This document shows positions 16,292 to 24,461 of a stretch of DNA of 25,573 nt, in pieces. Position numbers and translations under genes: made by a program. This DNA comes from JAQGMV01 sp035525455 (GTDB taxonomy: Bacteria; Pseudomonadota; Gammaproteobacteria; Burkholderiales; SG8-41): contig DATLEF010000200.1 in the NCBI GenBank assembly GCA_035525455.1, positions 1 to 25,573 on the forward strand, given 5' to 3'. Every line of letters begins with the position of its first letter. The stretch's first letter is position 1. The notes beneath the pieces are model-generated. The model did no database searches, was not told where the DNA came from, and saw nothing but the letters and a program-made list of their open reading frames with translations.

Positions 16292-16959
16292 GCGCGCGAG
16301 TGTGGCGGGAGGTCGGGAAACTCGTCAGCGCGGCGGTTGTAGCGATACTCGCTCTGGCCCTATTCGCACCGGCAAGTGCACAGCAGTCGCCTGCGCGGCT
16401 CAACTATGAATATCAACTCATAGTCCCGCCGCAACCGACGCCTACGGCTGAACGCATCGAAGTCATCGAATTTTTCTGGTACGGCTGTCCCTATTGCAAC
16501 CAGCTGCAGCCTTCGCTCGAGGCGTGGCTCAAGCGCAAACCTCAGGATGTCGACTTGCGCCGGATTCCGGCGATTTTCCGCGAGAGTTGGGTGCCTCACG
16601 CACGCCTTTTCTACACCGTGGAAGCTCTGGGCGAGCTCGACCGGTTGCATCAGGCCGTCTATCGCGCTTATCACATCGAAGGACAGAACCCGAACACGGC
16701 TGACAGCAGCGCCGACTGGGCGAGCCATCATGGCATCGACCGCGCGCGGTGGCTCGCCGCGTATAACGCGCCTGAAACCACGCGCAAGGTCGCCTTGGCC
16801 GCGCAACAGACCCGGAACTACGGAATTCAGGGAACGCCGTCGCTCGTCGTCGATGGACGTTACCTGACTTCGACCGGCATGAGCGAGACCGTGCCCGGTG
16901 TGATCGCCATCCTAGATGACCTGATTGCCGTGGTGCGCGAGCAACGCCGGCGCAAATAA
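16288..16959 (+). CDS. Second DsbA-like thiol:disulfide oxidoreductase (CPYC type)
   Basis: This 223-residue protein is a paralogue of the preceding DsbA: both share the block EVIEFF.Y.CP.C, the KRKP.DV..RRIPAIF stretch and WVP.AR..YT. It has its own signal peptide (core VVAILALALFA, likely cleavage ASA|Q after residue 31). The active site is Cys67-Pro-Tyr-Cys70 and the cis-Pro loop GTPSLVVDGRY. The active-site dipeptide PY differs from the PH of its neighbour, which in this fold shifts redox potential, so the two may serve different substrates. The 4-bp ATGA overlap implies coupled translation. Confidence 0.9.
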   Translation: MSARVWREVGKLVSAAVVAILALALFAPASAQQSPARLNYEYQLIVPPQPTPTAERIEVIEFFWYGCPYCNQLQPSLEAWLKRKPQDVDLRRIPAIFRESWVPHARLFYTVEALGELDRLHQAVYRAYHIEGQNPNTADSSADWASHHGIDRARWLAAYNAPETTRKVALAAQQTRNYGIQGTPSLVVDGRYLTSTGMSETVPGVIAILDDLIAVVREQRRRK

Positions 16960-16980
16960 TCGGTCGCGACTTTCCGCACC

Positions 16981-17739
16981 ATGCGCGTTTTCATTACCGG
17001 CGCCTCTTCGGGCCTCGGGCGCGCTCTTGCTGCGTACTACGACGGCCGCGGCGCCACATTAGGACTCGCCGCACGCAGGGGCGATGAGCTTCAGGCATTC
17101 GCCTCCGGCGCGCGCAGTCCGTGCAGCATCTACCCGCTTGATGTCCGGGACGCCCACGCTTTGCGCGATGCCGCCGCGCATTTCATGGCGACACACGGCT
17201 GTCCCGATATCGTGCTTGCGAATGCTGGCATGAGCATCGGCACCGACGCACAGCGTGCGGCGGACCTGGACGTCTTTCGCGAAGTCATCGACGTCAACCT
17301 CATGGGCACGGTCAACACGTTTCAGCCGTTTATCGACGCTATGCGTGCGAATCGCGCCGGTGTGCTCGCAGGCATCGCGAGCGTAGCCGGCTACCGCGGT
17401 TTGCCCGGTGCGGCGGCCTATTCGGCGTCCAAGGCCGGCGTCATCGCGTACCTCGAAAGCACGCGCGTTGAGCTGTATGGCAGCGGCGTCAGTGTGAGCA
17501 CGATCTGCCCCGGCTATATCGCCACCGCAATGACCGAGCGCAACCCCTATCCCATGCCTTTCATGATGAGCGCGGAGCGCGCAGCCTCAAAAATCGCAGC
17601 GGCGATCGACCGGCGCCGCGCCTATGTCGTCATGCCGTGGCAAATGGCGATCGTCGCGCGCGCGCTTCGCGTCATGCCCAATGCGCTGTTCGACCGCGTC
17701 TTTTCGCGCGCGCCTCGCAAGCCCCGACGCGAGGCGTAG
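16981..17739 (+). CDS. Short-chain dehydrogenase/reductase (SDR)
   Basis: This is a classical SDR of 252 residues. It has the cofactor motif TGASSGLG (6-13), NAG (81-83), and the catalytic triad Ser134, Tyr147 and Lys151 in YSASK. Substrate and NAD/NADP preference cannot be read with confidence; the Arg residues after the second strand (AARRGDEL) would suit NADPH. A moderately hydrophobic C-terminal stretch (MPWQMAIVARALRVMPNALF) may associate with membrane. It lies 21 bp after the second dsbA gene and is probably in the same operon. It ends the plus-strand block, converging on glmS. Confidence 0.88.
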   Translation: MRVFITGASSGLGRALAAYYDGRGATLGLAARRGDELQAFASGARSPCSIYPLDVRDAHALRDAAAHFMATHGCPDIVLANAGMSIGTDAQRAADLDVFREVIDVNLMGTVNTFQPFIDAMRANRAGVLAGIASVAGYRGLPGAAAYSASKAGVIAYLESTRVELYGSGVSVSTICPGYIATAMTERNPYPMPFMMSAERAASKIAAAIDRRRAYVVMPWQMAIVARALRVMPNALFDRVFSRAPRKPRREA

Positions 17740-17805
17740 CGCTGGTAGGGACCGCTTAACTTCCTGAGAACGCGCGTCGTGCCGGCGCCCCCTTTTAACG
17801 CCCGC

Positions 17806-19632
17806 CTACTCGACCGTGACGGACTTCGCCAGGTTGCGCGGCTTATCGACGTCGGTCCCTTTGTGGAGCGCGACGTGATATGCGAGCAGTTGCAGCGGTA
17901 TCGTATGCAGGATCGGCGAGAGGAGCCCCGCGTGGTCGGGCATGGTGATGACGTGCACGCCTTCGCTTTCTGTCAGACCGGCGTCCTGATCGGCAAAGAC
18001 ATACAGCTCGCCGCCTCGCGCACGCACCTCCTGCAGATTCGACTTGAGCTTCTCGAACAGGGCGTCCTTGGGCGCGATCGCGATGACCGGCATGTTCTCG
18101 TCGACCAGTGCGAGCGGCCCGTGCTTGAGCTCTCCGGCGGCGTAGGCTTCGGCGTGTATGTAGGAGATTTCCTTCAGCTTCAGCGCGCCTTCCATGGCGA
18201 TCGGATAATGGATGCCGCGCCCGAGGAAAAGGGCATCGTCGTGTTGCGCGAAGAGTTTGGCCCAGCGCTCGACGTGCGGTTCGAGCTCGAGCACGTGCGT
18301 AAGCGCAGCCGGTAAATGCCGCAACGCGTGCATGAGCTCGACTTCGCGCTCGGACGACAAGCGGCCGCGCAGCTTCGCAAGCGTCATCGACAGCAGCACC
18401 AAAGCGGCGAGCTGCGTCGTGAACGCCTTGGTGGAGGCGACGCCGATTTCGGGACCGGCACGCGTGAGAAAGCGTAGCTGGGACTCGCGCAGCAGCGCCG
18501 ACTCGGCCACGTTGCAGATCGCGAGGCAATATTCGTGTCCCAGTGATTTCGCGTGATGCAGGGCGGCGATCGTGTCTGCGGTTTCACCCGATTGCGAGAT
18601 CGTGACGACGAGTACCTTGCGATTGGGCACTGATTCGCGATAGCGGTATTCGCTCGCAATCTCGACGTTGCAAGGTATACACGCAAGGCCTTCGAGCCAG
18701 TATCGTGCGACGAGGCCGGCGTGGAAGCTCGTGCCGCATGCGAGGATGAGCACGCCTTCCACGTCGCGGAAAACGCGCTCCGCCTCAGCGCCGAAGAGTT
18801 GAGGTGAAATGCCCCGCGCGTTGACGACGAGCTCGAGCGTATTCGCAACAGCCATCGGCTGCTCGAAGATTTCCTTCTGCATGTAGTGCCGGTAGGGGCC
18901 CAGCTCCACTTCGCCTGCCGTGAGGCTGCTCACGTGCACCTGCCGCTCGACGACGCGACCGCTGCGCTCGACGATACGTACATGGTCGAGCGCGACTTCG
19001 GCGCAGTCGCCTTCCTCGAGGTAGACGACGCGCCGGGTCACCTGTACCAGAGCGGAGGCGTCCGATGCCGCAAAATTCTCGCCGTCGCCCAGACCGAGCA
19101 GCAACGGTGCACCCATGCGCGCGACCACAAGCCGGTCGGGATCGCTTTCCTCGATGACGGCGATGGCATACGCGCCTGTCAGCTCGGTCGTGCTCTGGCG
19201 CACGGCGTCCAGGAGCGGTGCGCCCTTATCGAGTTTCGAGCGCACGAGGTGCGCGATGACTTCGGTATCGGTGTCGGAGGTGAAGGTGTAACCCTCGCGC
19301 CGCAGACGCTCGCGCATCGGTTCATGGTTTTCGATGATGCCGTTGTGCACCACCGAAAGGCCTCCGGAAACGTGAGGATGCGCATTGCGCTCCGATGGCA
19401 CGCCGTGCGTCGCCCAGCGCGTGTGCGCGATGCCCAGGGGTCCGGCGAGATGAATCTCTTCCGCACGCCGCGCAAGCTCGGCTACGCGCCCGGTGCTGCG
19501 CATACGGTTCAATGTGCCGTTGACGACCGCGATGCCGGCCGAATCGTAGCCGCGGTACTCGAGCCGCTTCAGGCCTTCGAGCAAGATCGGCACGACATTG
19601 CGCTTCGCAATCGCGCCCACTATGCCGCACAT
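17806..19632 (-). CDS. glmS: Glutamine--fructose-6-phosphate aminotransferase (isomerising)
   Basis: GlmS makes glucosamine-6-phosphate from fructose-6-phosphate and glutamine, the first committed step to UDP-GlcNAc for peptidoglycan and LPS. The start at 19632 gives MCGIVGA, placing the catalytic Cys at residue 2, exposed after Met removal; the frame upstream is only a reading through the end of glmU. The 608-residue length is typical. The N-terminal glutaminase (RGYDSAGIAV, HTRWATHG, HNGIIEN) is followed by two SIS domains (CGTSFHAG, SQSGETADT, STKAFTTQ) and the conserved end NLAKSVTVE. SD GAGG lies 7 bases upstream. The glmU stop is 1 bp before the ATG. No glmS ribozyme is possible in that gap. 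Confidence 0.97.
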   Translation of the reverse strand: MCGIVGAIAKRNVVPILLEGLKRLEYRGYDSAGIAVVNGTLNRMRSTGRVAELARRAEEIHLAGPLGIAHTRWATHGVPSERNAHPHVSGGLSVVHNGIIENHEPMRERLRREGYTFTSDTDTEVIAHLVRSKLDKGAPLLDAVRQSTTELTGAYAIAVIEESDPDRLVVARMGAPLLLGLGDGENFAASDASALVQVTRRVVYLEEGDCAEVALDHVRIVERSGRVVERQVHVSSLTAGEVELGPYRHYMQKEIFEQPMAVANTLELVVNARGISPQLFGAEAERVFRDVEGVLILACGTSFHAGLVARYWLEGLACIPCNVEIASEYRYRESVPNRKVLVVTISQSGETADTIAALHHAKSLGHEYCLAICNVAESALLRESQLRFLTRAGPEIGVASTKAFTTQLAALVLLSMTLAKLRGRLSSEREVELMHALRHLPAALTHVLELEPHVERWAKLFAQHDDALFLGRGIHYPIAMEGALKLKEISYIHAEAYAAGELKHGPLALVDENMPVIAIAPKDALFEKLKSNLQEVRARGGELYVFADQDAGLTESEGVHVITMPDHAGLLSPILHTIPLQLLAYHVALHKGTDVDKPRNLAKSVTVE

Positions 19633-19633
19633 G

Positions 19634-21001
19634 TCATGCCTCGGATTTCTTACGGGGCCGCTTCCAGCCCGGTATGGTGGATTGTTTCGTGCGCGTGAGC
19701 GCAAGCGCCTCCGCCGGCACTTCACGCGTAATGGTCGACCCCGCACCGATGGTGGCGCCGCGACGCACTGTAACGGGCGCTACGAGCTGTGTGTCCGAAC
19801 CGATGAAAACCTCATCCTCGATCACGGTGCGATGCTTGTTCGCGCCGTCGTAGTTGCAGGTGATCGTGCCCGCGCCGACGTTCACGTTACGCCCGATACT
19901 CGTGTCGCCGATGTAGGTAAGATGATTCGCTTTCGAGCCGGCCGCAATGTCGCTCGCTTTGACTTCGACGAAATTGCCGATATGCACGTCTTCGCCGAGC
20001 CGCGTTCCCGGGCGGATGCGTGCATAAGGACCGATGCGACAGCGCGCGCCTATGTCGGAGTCTTCCAGGAAGCTCAACGCTTCGACTTTGGTGTCGGAGG
20101 CAACCGAGACGTTTCTCAGCACACAGTTGGCCCCGATCTCGACGCCATTGCCGAGACTGACACGGCCTTCGAAAACGCAATTCACGTCTATGCGCACATC
20201 GGTGCCGCACGTAAGCGTTCCACGTACATCGAATCGCTCGGGATCGGCGAGCATGACGCCGGCGTCCAGTAATTGCGCTGCGTAGCGGCGCTGATAAATG
20301 CGTTCGAGGTGCGCGAGATCTGCCCGGCCGTTCACGCCCAGTGTTTCGCGCGCGTCATCTGCGGTGACTGCTTGCACCGCGACTCCGTCAAGTAGTGCAA
20401 GCGTCACGATATCGGTGAGATAGTACTCGCGCTGCGCATTGTCGTTTTTCAACCGCTCGAGCCACGCCGCGAGGCGCGCAGTCGGCAATGCCATGAGGCC
20501 GGTATTGATTTCGCGTATCCGCTTCTGTTCCAGGCTAGCGTCCTTCTCTTCGACGATCGCGCGAATCGCCCCTTCCGAATTGCGAACGATGCGGCCATAT
20601 CCGCCGGGTGCGTCGAGCTTGGCCGTCAGCACGGCAACGCCGCCGCGGCACGCGTCGAGCAAGCGCTGCAGCGTCGCCGGCCGGATGAGCGGCACATCGC
20701 CGTACAAGATCAGCGTGACGGGCGCGTGAGTAAGCAGCGGTAGCGCCTGCTGCACGGCGTGGCCCGTGCCCAATTGCGGCTCCTGACGCGCAAATGAGAG
20801 CGCCGGGTCCGCCAATGCGTTCCGCACCTGTTCACCGCCGTGACCGTAGACGACACAGATACGCTCGGGCGCGAGCGCACCCGCCGCTTCCAGCACGTGA
20901 TCGATGAGCGGTCGTCCGGCGAGCGGGTGCAGGACCTTCGGCAGCTGCGAGTACATGCGTTTGCCTTGTCCTGCAGCGAGAATTACGACATTCACTGACA
21001 T
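19634..21001 (-). CDS. glmU: Bifunctional GlmU: GlcNAc-1-P uridyltransferase and GlcN-1-P acetyltransferase
   Basis: GlmU acetylates glucosamine-1-phosphate and then couples it to UTP, giving UDP-GlcNAc. The 455-residue protein starts MSVNVVILAAGQGKRM with the pyrophosphorylase motif (LAAGQGKRM, 8-16, then PKVLHPLAGRP). From about residue 250 it has the left-handed beta-helix with hexapeptide repeats, including NHLTYIGD and TITCNYDGANKH, with the acetyltransferase His. The length is normal. No strong SD is seen. It follows glpD by 21 bp and precedes glmS by 1 bp, so glpD-glmU-glmS look like one transcript. Confidence 0.97.
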   Translation of the reverse strand: MSVNVVILAAGQGKRMYSQLPKVLHPLAGRPLIDHVLEAAGALAPERICVVYGHGGEQVRNALADPALSFARQEPQLGTGHAVQQALPLLTHAPVTLILYGDVPLIRPATLQRLLDACRGGVAVLTAKLDAPGGYGRIVRNSEGAIRAIVEEKDASLEQKRIREINTGLMALPTARLAAWLERLKNDNAQREYYLTDIVTLALLDGVAVQAVTADDARETLGVNGRADLAHLERIYQRRYAAQLLDAGVMLADPERFDVRGTLTCGTDVRIDVNCVFEGRVSLGNGVEIGANCVLRNVSVASDTKVEALSFLEDSDIGARCRIGPYARIRPGTRLGEDVHIGNFVEVKASDIAAGSKANHLTYIGDTSIGRNVNVGAGTITCNYDGANKHRTVIEDEVFIGSDTQLVAPVTVRRGATIGAGSTITREVPAEALALTRTKQSTIPGWKRPRKKSEA

Positions 21002-21022
21002 CGCATCGATTATCGCATAGGG

Positions 21023-22540
21023 TCAGGCAGCAGCCGCTCTCATGTATGCAGCCACTTTGGCACGATCGTCTTCCCGCAAGTGCAGGCCGGCCTTGGTCCG
21101 CCGCCAGAGCACGTCGTCGGCCTCGTGAGCCCATTCGTGATGCATGAAATAGTCGATTTCGCGCGCATACAGGTCGCCGCCGAAACATTCGCCCAGATCC
21201 TGCGTGCTGCGCGCGGCGCCGAGCACCGCCGATGCGCGCGAGCCATGGCGGCGGGCGAGAGCGCCGAGCAGTCTTTCGGACAGTTCCCGATAGCGTGTGC
21301 GAAGTTCTTTGATGTGGGTCCCGACCCCGCCCGCCGGAAGATCGCCGCCCGGCAGAGAGACGTTCGCCGTCCAGGCGCGCGGTAGTCCTGAAAACCAGGG
21401 TACGAGCTGATCGAGCACGCGCTCGGCAAGGCTGCGGTACGTGGTGATCTTGCCGCCGAAAACCGAAATCAAAGGCGCTTCACCGGCGGCACCGTTGACC
21501 TGCAGTCGGTAATCACGGCTGAGTGCGGAAGGGCTTGCATCGTGTTCATCGACGAGCGCGCGCACGCCGCAGTACTGCCATACGACATCGGACGCTTTCA
21601 GCGGCACCTGAAAATAGCGATTCGCGGCACGGCAGAGGTACGCAATTTCGTCAGACGTCACTGCGCAGTTTCCAGGGTCTCCCCTTATTTCGACATCGGT
21701 GGTGCCGATCAGGGTGTACGCGTCCTGGTACGGGCAGACGAAAACCACTCTGCGGTCGTCATTCTGCAGAATGAATGCGTGATCTCCCTCGTAGATGCGG
21801 GGCACGACGATATGGCTGCCCTGAACGAGCCGCAGCCGCGCCGCGGAGGAGTCGCTCAGCGCAAGCTGCGAGACTTGATCGGCCCACGGTCCGGCGGCAT
21901 TCACGAGAGCACGCGCGGTGACCTGTGATTCTCCGGTCGCATCAAACAAGCGTGCGCGCCATAGGCGTCCTTCGCGCGCGGCTGAAACGCAGCGCGTCCG
22001 CGGAAGAATCCGCGCTCCGCGCTCCGCGGCAGCGAGCGCGTTGGCAACAACGAGCCTGGAATCGTCGACGCGACAATCCCAGTAGGCGTAGCCGCGCACG
22101 TATTGGTCCTGCAGGGTGGCCTGGAACGGCGCTTGAGAGAGGTCCACGCTGCTCGAGCCCGGAAGCATCTGGCGGCGCGCGAGGTAATCGTACATCAGAA
22201 GCCCGGCGCGAATCATCCACCCCGGCCTCAAGCCCGGTGCACGGGGCATGATGAAGCGCAACGGCTGTACAAGGTGGGGCGCCGCGCGCAGCAGCACTTC
22301 CCGTTCATGCAGCGCTTCGGCCACGAGCCTGAACTCGAGCTGTTCGAGATAGCGCAGGCCGCCATGGATCAACTTGCTGCTGGCAGAGCTCGTGGCAGAC
22401 GCAAGGTCGCCCTGCTCGACGAGCACCACGCTCAAGCCCCGGCCTGCTGCATCGCGCGCAATACCCGCACCGTTGATGCCGCCGCCGATGATGAGTAGAT
22501 CGGCTTCCGTTTTCGCTCCCTGATTCGCTACGTCGGGCAA
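21023..22540 (-). CDS. glpD: Aerobic glycerol-3-phosphate dehydrogenase
   Basis: GlpD is an FAD-dependent peripheral membrane enzyme that oxidises glycerol-3-phosphate to dihydroxyacetone phosphate and reduces quinone. The 505-residue product has the FAD fold LLIIGGGINGAG (15-26), then SSASSKLIHGGLRYLE, the central NAAGPWA segment and a C-terminal helical domain. The only available start is TTG at 22540: reading upstream in frame meets a stop (22574-22576) with no ATG or GTG between, and the next in-frame ATG would cut into the FAD fold. The TTG lies in the T-tract of the atpC terminator and has no SD. No glpK, glpF or glpR lies nearby. Confidence 0.93.
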   Translation of the reverse strand: MPDVANQGAKTEADLLIIGGGINGAGIARDAAGRGLSVVLVEQGDLASATSSASSKLIHGGLRYLEQLEFRLVAEALHEREVLLRAAPHLVQPLRFIMPRAPGLRPGWMIRAGLLMYDYLARRQMLPGSSSVDLSQAPFQATLQDQYVRGYAYWDCRVDDSRLVVANALAAAERGARILPRTRCVSAAREGRLWRARLFDATGESQVTARALVNAAGPWADQVSQLALSDSSAARLRLVQGSHIVVPRIYEGDHAFILQNDDRRVVFVCPYQDAYTLIGTTDVEIRGDPGNCAVTSDEIAYLCRAANRYFQVPLKASDVVWQYCGVRALVDEHDASPSALSRDYRLQVNGAAGEAPLISVFGGKITTYRSLAERVLDQLVPWFSGLPRAWTANVSLPGGDLPAGGVGTHIKELRTRYRELSERLLGALARRHGSRASAVLGAARSTQDLGECFGGDLYAREIDYFMHHEWAHEADDVLWRRTKAGLHLREDDRAKVAAYMRAAAA

Positions 22541-22570
22541 AAAACAAAGAGGCGGACCAAGCCGCCTCTT
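22539..22570 (-). terminator. Rho-independent terminator after atpC
   Basis: On the minus strand AAGAGGCGG and CCGCCTCTT form a 9-bp perfect stem (22547-22555 and 22562-22570) with a 6-nt loop, followed at once by TGTTTTTT. This is a textbook intrinsic terminator for the atp operon. It lies between atpC and glpD, and its T-tract abuts the glpD start codon. Confidence 0.85.
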
Positions 22571-22601
22571 GCCTCACGCCGGTGCGCGCGACTACGAGCG
22601 G

Positions 22602-23024
22602 TCAGCGCCGCTTGCGCAGCTTTTCAATCGCGGCAAGCTGTGCCATCGCACTGGCGAGCTCAGCCTGCGCTTGGGCAATCTCGAGCTTGCCAGTGCGGTT
22701 TTGCACCGCTTCCTCGGCGAGCTTCTTGGCTTCCAGTGCTTTCGCTTCGTCGAGATCGTGGCCGCGTATCGCGGTGTCGGCGAGCACCGTGATCGCTTTG
22801 GGCTGAACTTCCAGCACACCGCCTGCGACGAAGATCAATTCCTCTTCGCCGCCACCGGCGGGTTTGATGCGCACCTCGCCGGGGCGTATGCGCGTAATGA
22901 GCGGCGTATGGCGGGGATAAATGCCCAGCTCTCCTGATTCGCCGGGGAGAACCACGAATTCGGCCTCGCCCGAGTAGATCGCCTCTTCGGCGCTTACGAC
23001 GTCAACGTGGATGGTATTTGCCAT
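22602..23024 (-). CDS. atpC: F1Fo ATP synthase epsilon subunit
   Basis: The epsilon subunit is part of the rotating F1 stalk and regulates ATP hydrolysis. The 140-residue protein has the N-terminal beta-sandwich (IHVDVVSAEEAIYSGEAEF, GELGIYPRHTPLIT, FVAGGVLEVQP) and a helical C-terminal hairpin ending KLRKRR. It starts 12 bp after atpD. The leader CCCACCCTCCCT is all pyrimidine with no SD, so translation probably depends on coupling with atpD. It is the last gene before the terminator. Confidence 0.96.
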   Translation of the reverse strand: MANTIHVDVVSAEEAIYSGEAEFVVLPGESGELGIYPRHTPLITRIRPGEVRIKPAGGGEEELIFVAGGVLEVQPKAITVLADTAIRGHDLDEAKALEAKKLAEEAVQNRTGKLEIAQAQAELASAMAQLAAIEKLRKRR

Positions 23025-23036
23025 AGGGAGGGTGGG

Positions 23037-24434
23037 TTATTGAAGCGTTTTCGCTTTTTCGAAAGCCTCTTCGATCCCGCCGACCATGTAGAAAGCCTGC
23101 TCGGGAAGCGCATCGCATTCGCCGGTGGCGATCATTTTGAAACCTTTGATCGTGTCTTTGAGCGAAACGTATTTTCCCGGGGAACCGGTGAATACCTCGG
23201 CCACGAAGAAGGGCTGTGACAGGAAGCGCTGGATCTTCCGCGCGCGCGCGACCGCAAGCTTGTCTTCAGGTGAGAGCTCGTCCATGCCGAGAATGGCGAT
23301 GATGTCGCGCAGCTCCTTGTAGCGCTGCAGAGTCGATTGCACCATCCGCGCCACGGTGTAGTGCTCTTCGCCGACGACATGCGGGTCGAGCTGTCGCGAA
23401 GTCGAATCGAGCGGGTCGACCGCAGGATAGATCCCGAGTGAAGCGATGTCGCGCGAGAGCACCACCGTCGAATCGAGATGGCCGAACGTCGTAGCAGGTG
23501 ACGGATCGGTCAGATCGTCCGCAGGCACATATACCGCCTGTATCGACGTGATCGATCCGGTTTTGGTCGACGTAATACGCTCCTGGAGCCGCCCCATTTC
23601 CTCGGCGAGCGTCGGCTGGTAACCGACCGCCGAAGGCATCCGTCCCAGGAGCGCCGAGACTTCGGTTCCCGCGAGCGTGTAACGATAGATGTTGTCGACG
23701 AAGAACAGCACGTCGCGGCCTTCATCGCGGAAGAACTCGGCCATGGTGAGTCCCGTCAGCGCGACGCGCAGGCGGTTGCCCGGCGGCTCGTTCATCTGGC
23801 CGTAAACCAGCGCGACCTTGTCCAGGACGTTCGAATCTTTCATCTCATGGTAGAAGTCATTGCCTTCGCGCGTGCGTTCACCGACGCCGGCGAACACCGA
23901 ATAGCCCGAATGCTCGATCGCGATATTGCGAATGAGCTCCATCATGTTGACCGTCTTGCCCACCCCGGCACCGCCGAACAACCCGACTTTGCCGCCCTTG
24001 GCAAAAGGACAGATCAGGTCGATCACCTTGATGCCCGTCTCGAGCAGCTCCTGCGACGGCGCGAGCTCGTCGAACTCCGGCGCTTTGCGATGGATCGACA
24101 TGAGCTTCTCGGCCCCGATCGGACCCGCTTCGTCGATGGGCCGGCCGAGCACGTCCATGATGCGTCCGAGTGTTTTCGGTCCGACCGGCACTGAGATCGG
24201 CGCGCCGGTGTTGATGACTTTCATGCCGCGGCGCAAACCATCGGACGACCCGAGTGCGATCGTACGCACGACGCCGTCCCCGAGCTGCTGCTGAACTTCG
24301 AGCGTCAGCTGCGAATTTTCCGAGTCCAGCTTCAGCGCATGAAACACGTGCGGCATGCTCGCGCGCGTGAACTCCACGTCGATCACGGCGCCTATGCACT
24401 GGACGATGGTGCCTGCCTCTTGACCTTGTGCCAT
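23037..24434 (-). CDS. atpD: F1Fo ATP synthase beta subunit
   Basis: The beta subunit carries the catalytic nucleotide sites of F1. The 465-residue protein has the P-loop GGAGVGKT (154-161), the GERTREGNDFYHEM segment with the catalytic Glu, the Walker B region FFVDNIYRYT, and the late motif PAVDPLDSTSR. The TRASMPHVFHAL N-terminus and the IYRYT form fit betaproteobacterial AtpD. SD AGGA lies about 8 bases before the ATG. It lies between atpG (27 bp upstream) and atpC (12 bp downstream), as in nearly all proteobacterial atp operons. Confidence 0.98.
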   Translation of the reverse strand: MAQGQEAGTIVQCIGAVIDVEFTRASMPHVFHALKLDSENSQLTLEVQQQLGDGVVRTIALGSSDGLRRGMKVINTGAPISVPVGPKTLGRIMDVLGRPIDEAGPIGAEKLMSIHRKAPEFDELAPSQELLETGIKVIDLICPFAKGGKVGLFGGAGVGKTVNMMELIRNIAIEHSGYSVFAGVGERTREGNDFYHEMKDSNVLDKVALVYGQMNEPPGNRLRVALTGLTMAEFFRDEGRDVLFFVDNIYRYTLAGTEVSALLGRMPSAVGYQPTLAEEMGRLQERITSTKTGSITSIQAVYVPADDLTDPSPATTFGHLDSTVVLSRDIASLGIYPAVDPLDSTSRQLDPHVVGEEHYTVARMVQSTLQRYKELRDIIAILGMDELSPEDKLAVARARKIQRFLSQPFFVAEVFTGSPGKYVSLKDTIKGFKMIATGECDALPEQAFYMVGGIEEAFEKAKTLQ

Positions 24435-24461
24435 ATGTCTTCCTGACTGTAGTTCGTTATT

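Noticed and set aside
19633..19746. N-terminal extension of glmS
   Set aside because: Arg-rich shadow of the glmU end; GlmS needs Cys directly after Met, which only the start at 19632 provides.
22590..23000. Possible separate small gene opposite atpC
   Set aside because: Shadow of atpC with no SD or domain.
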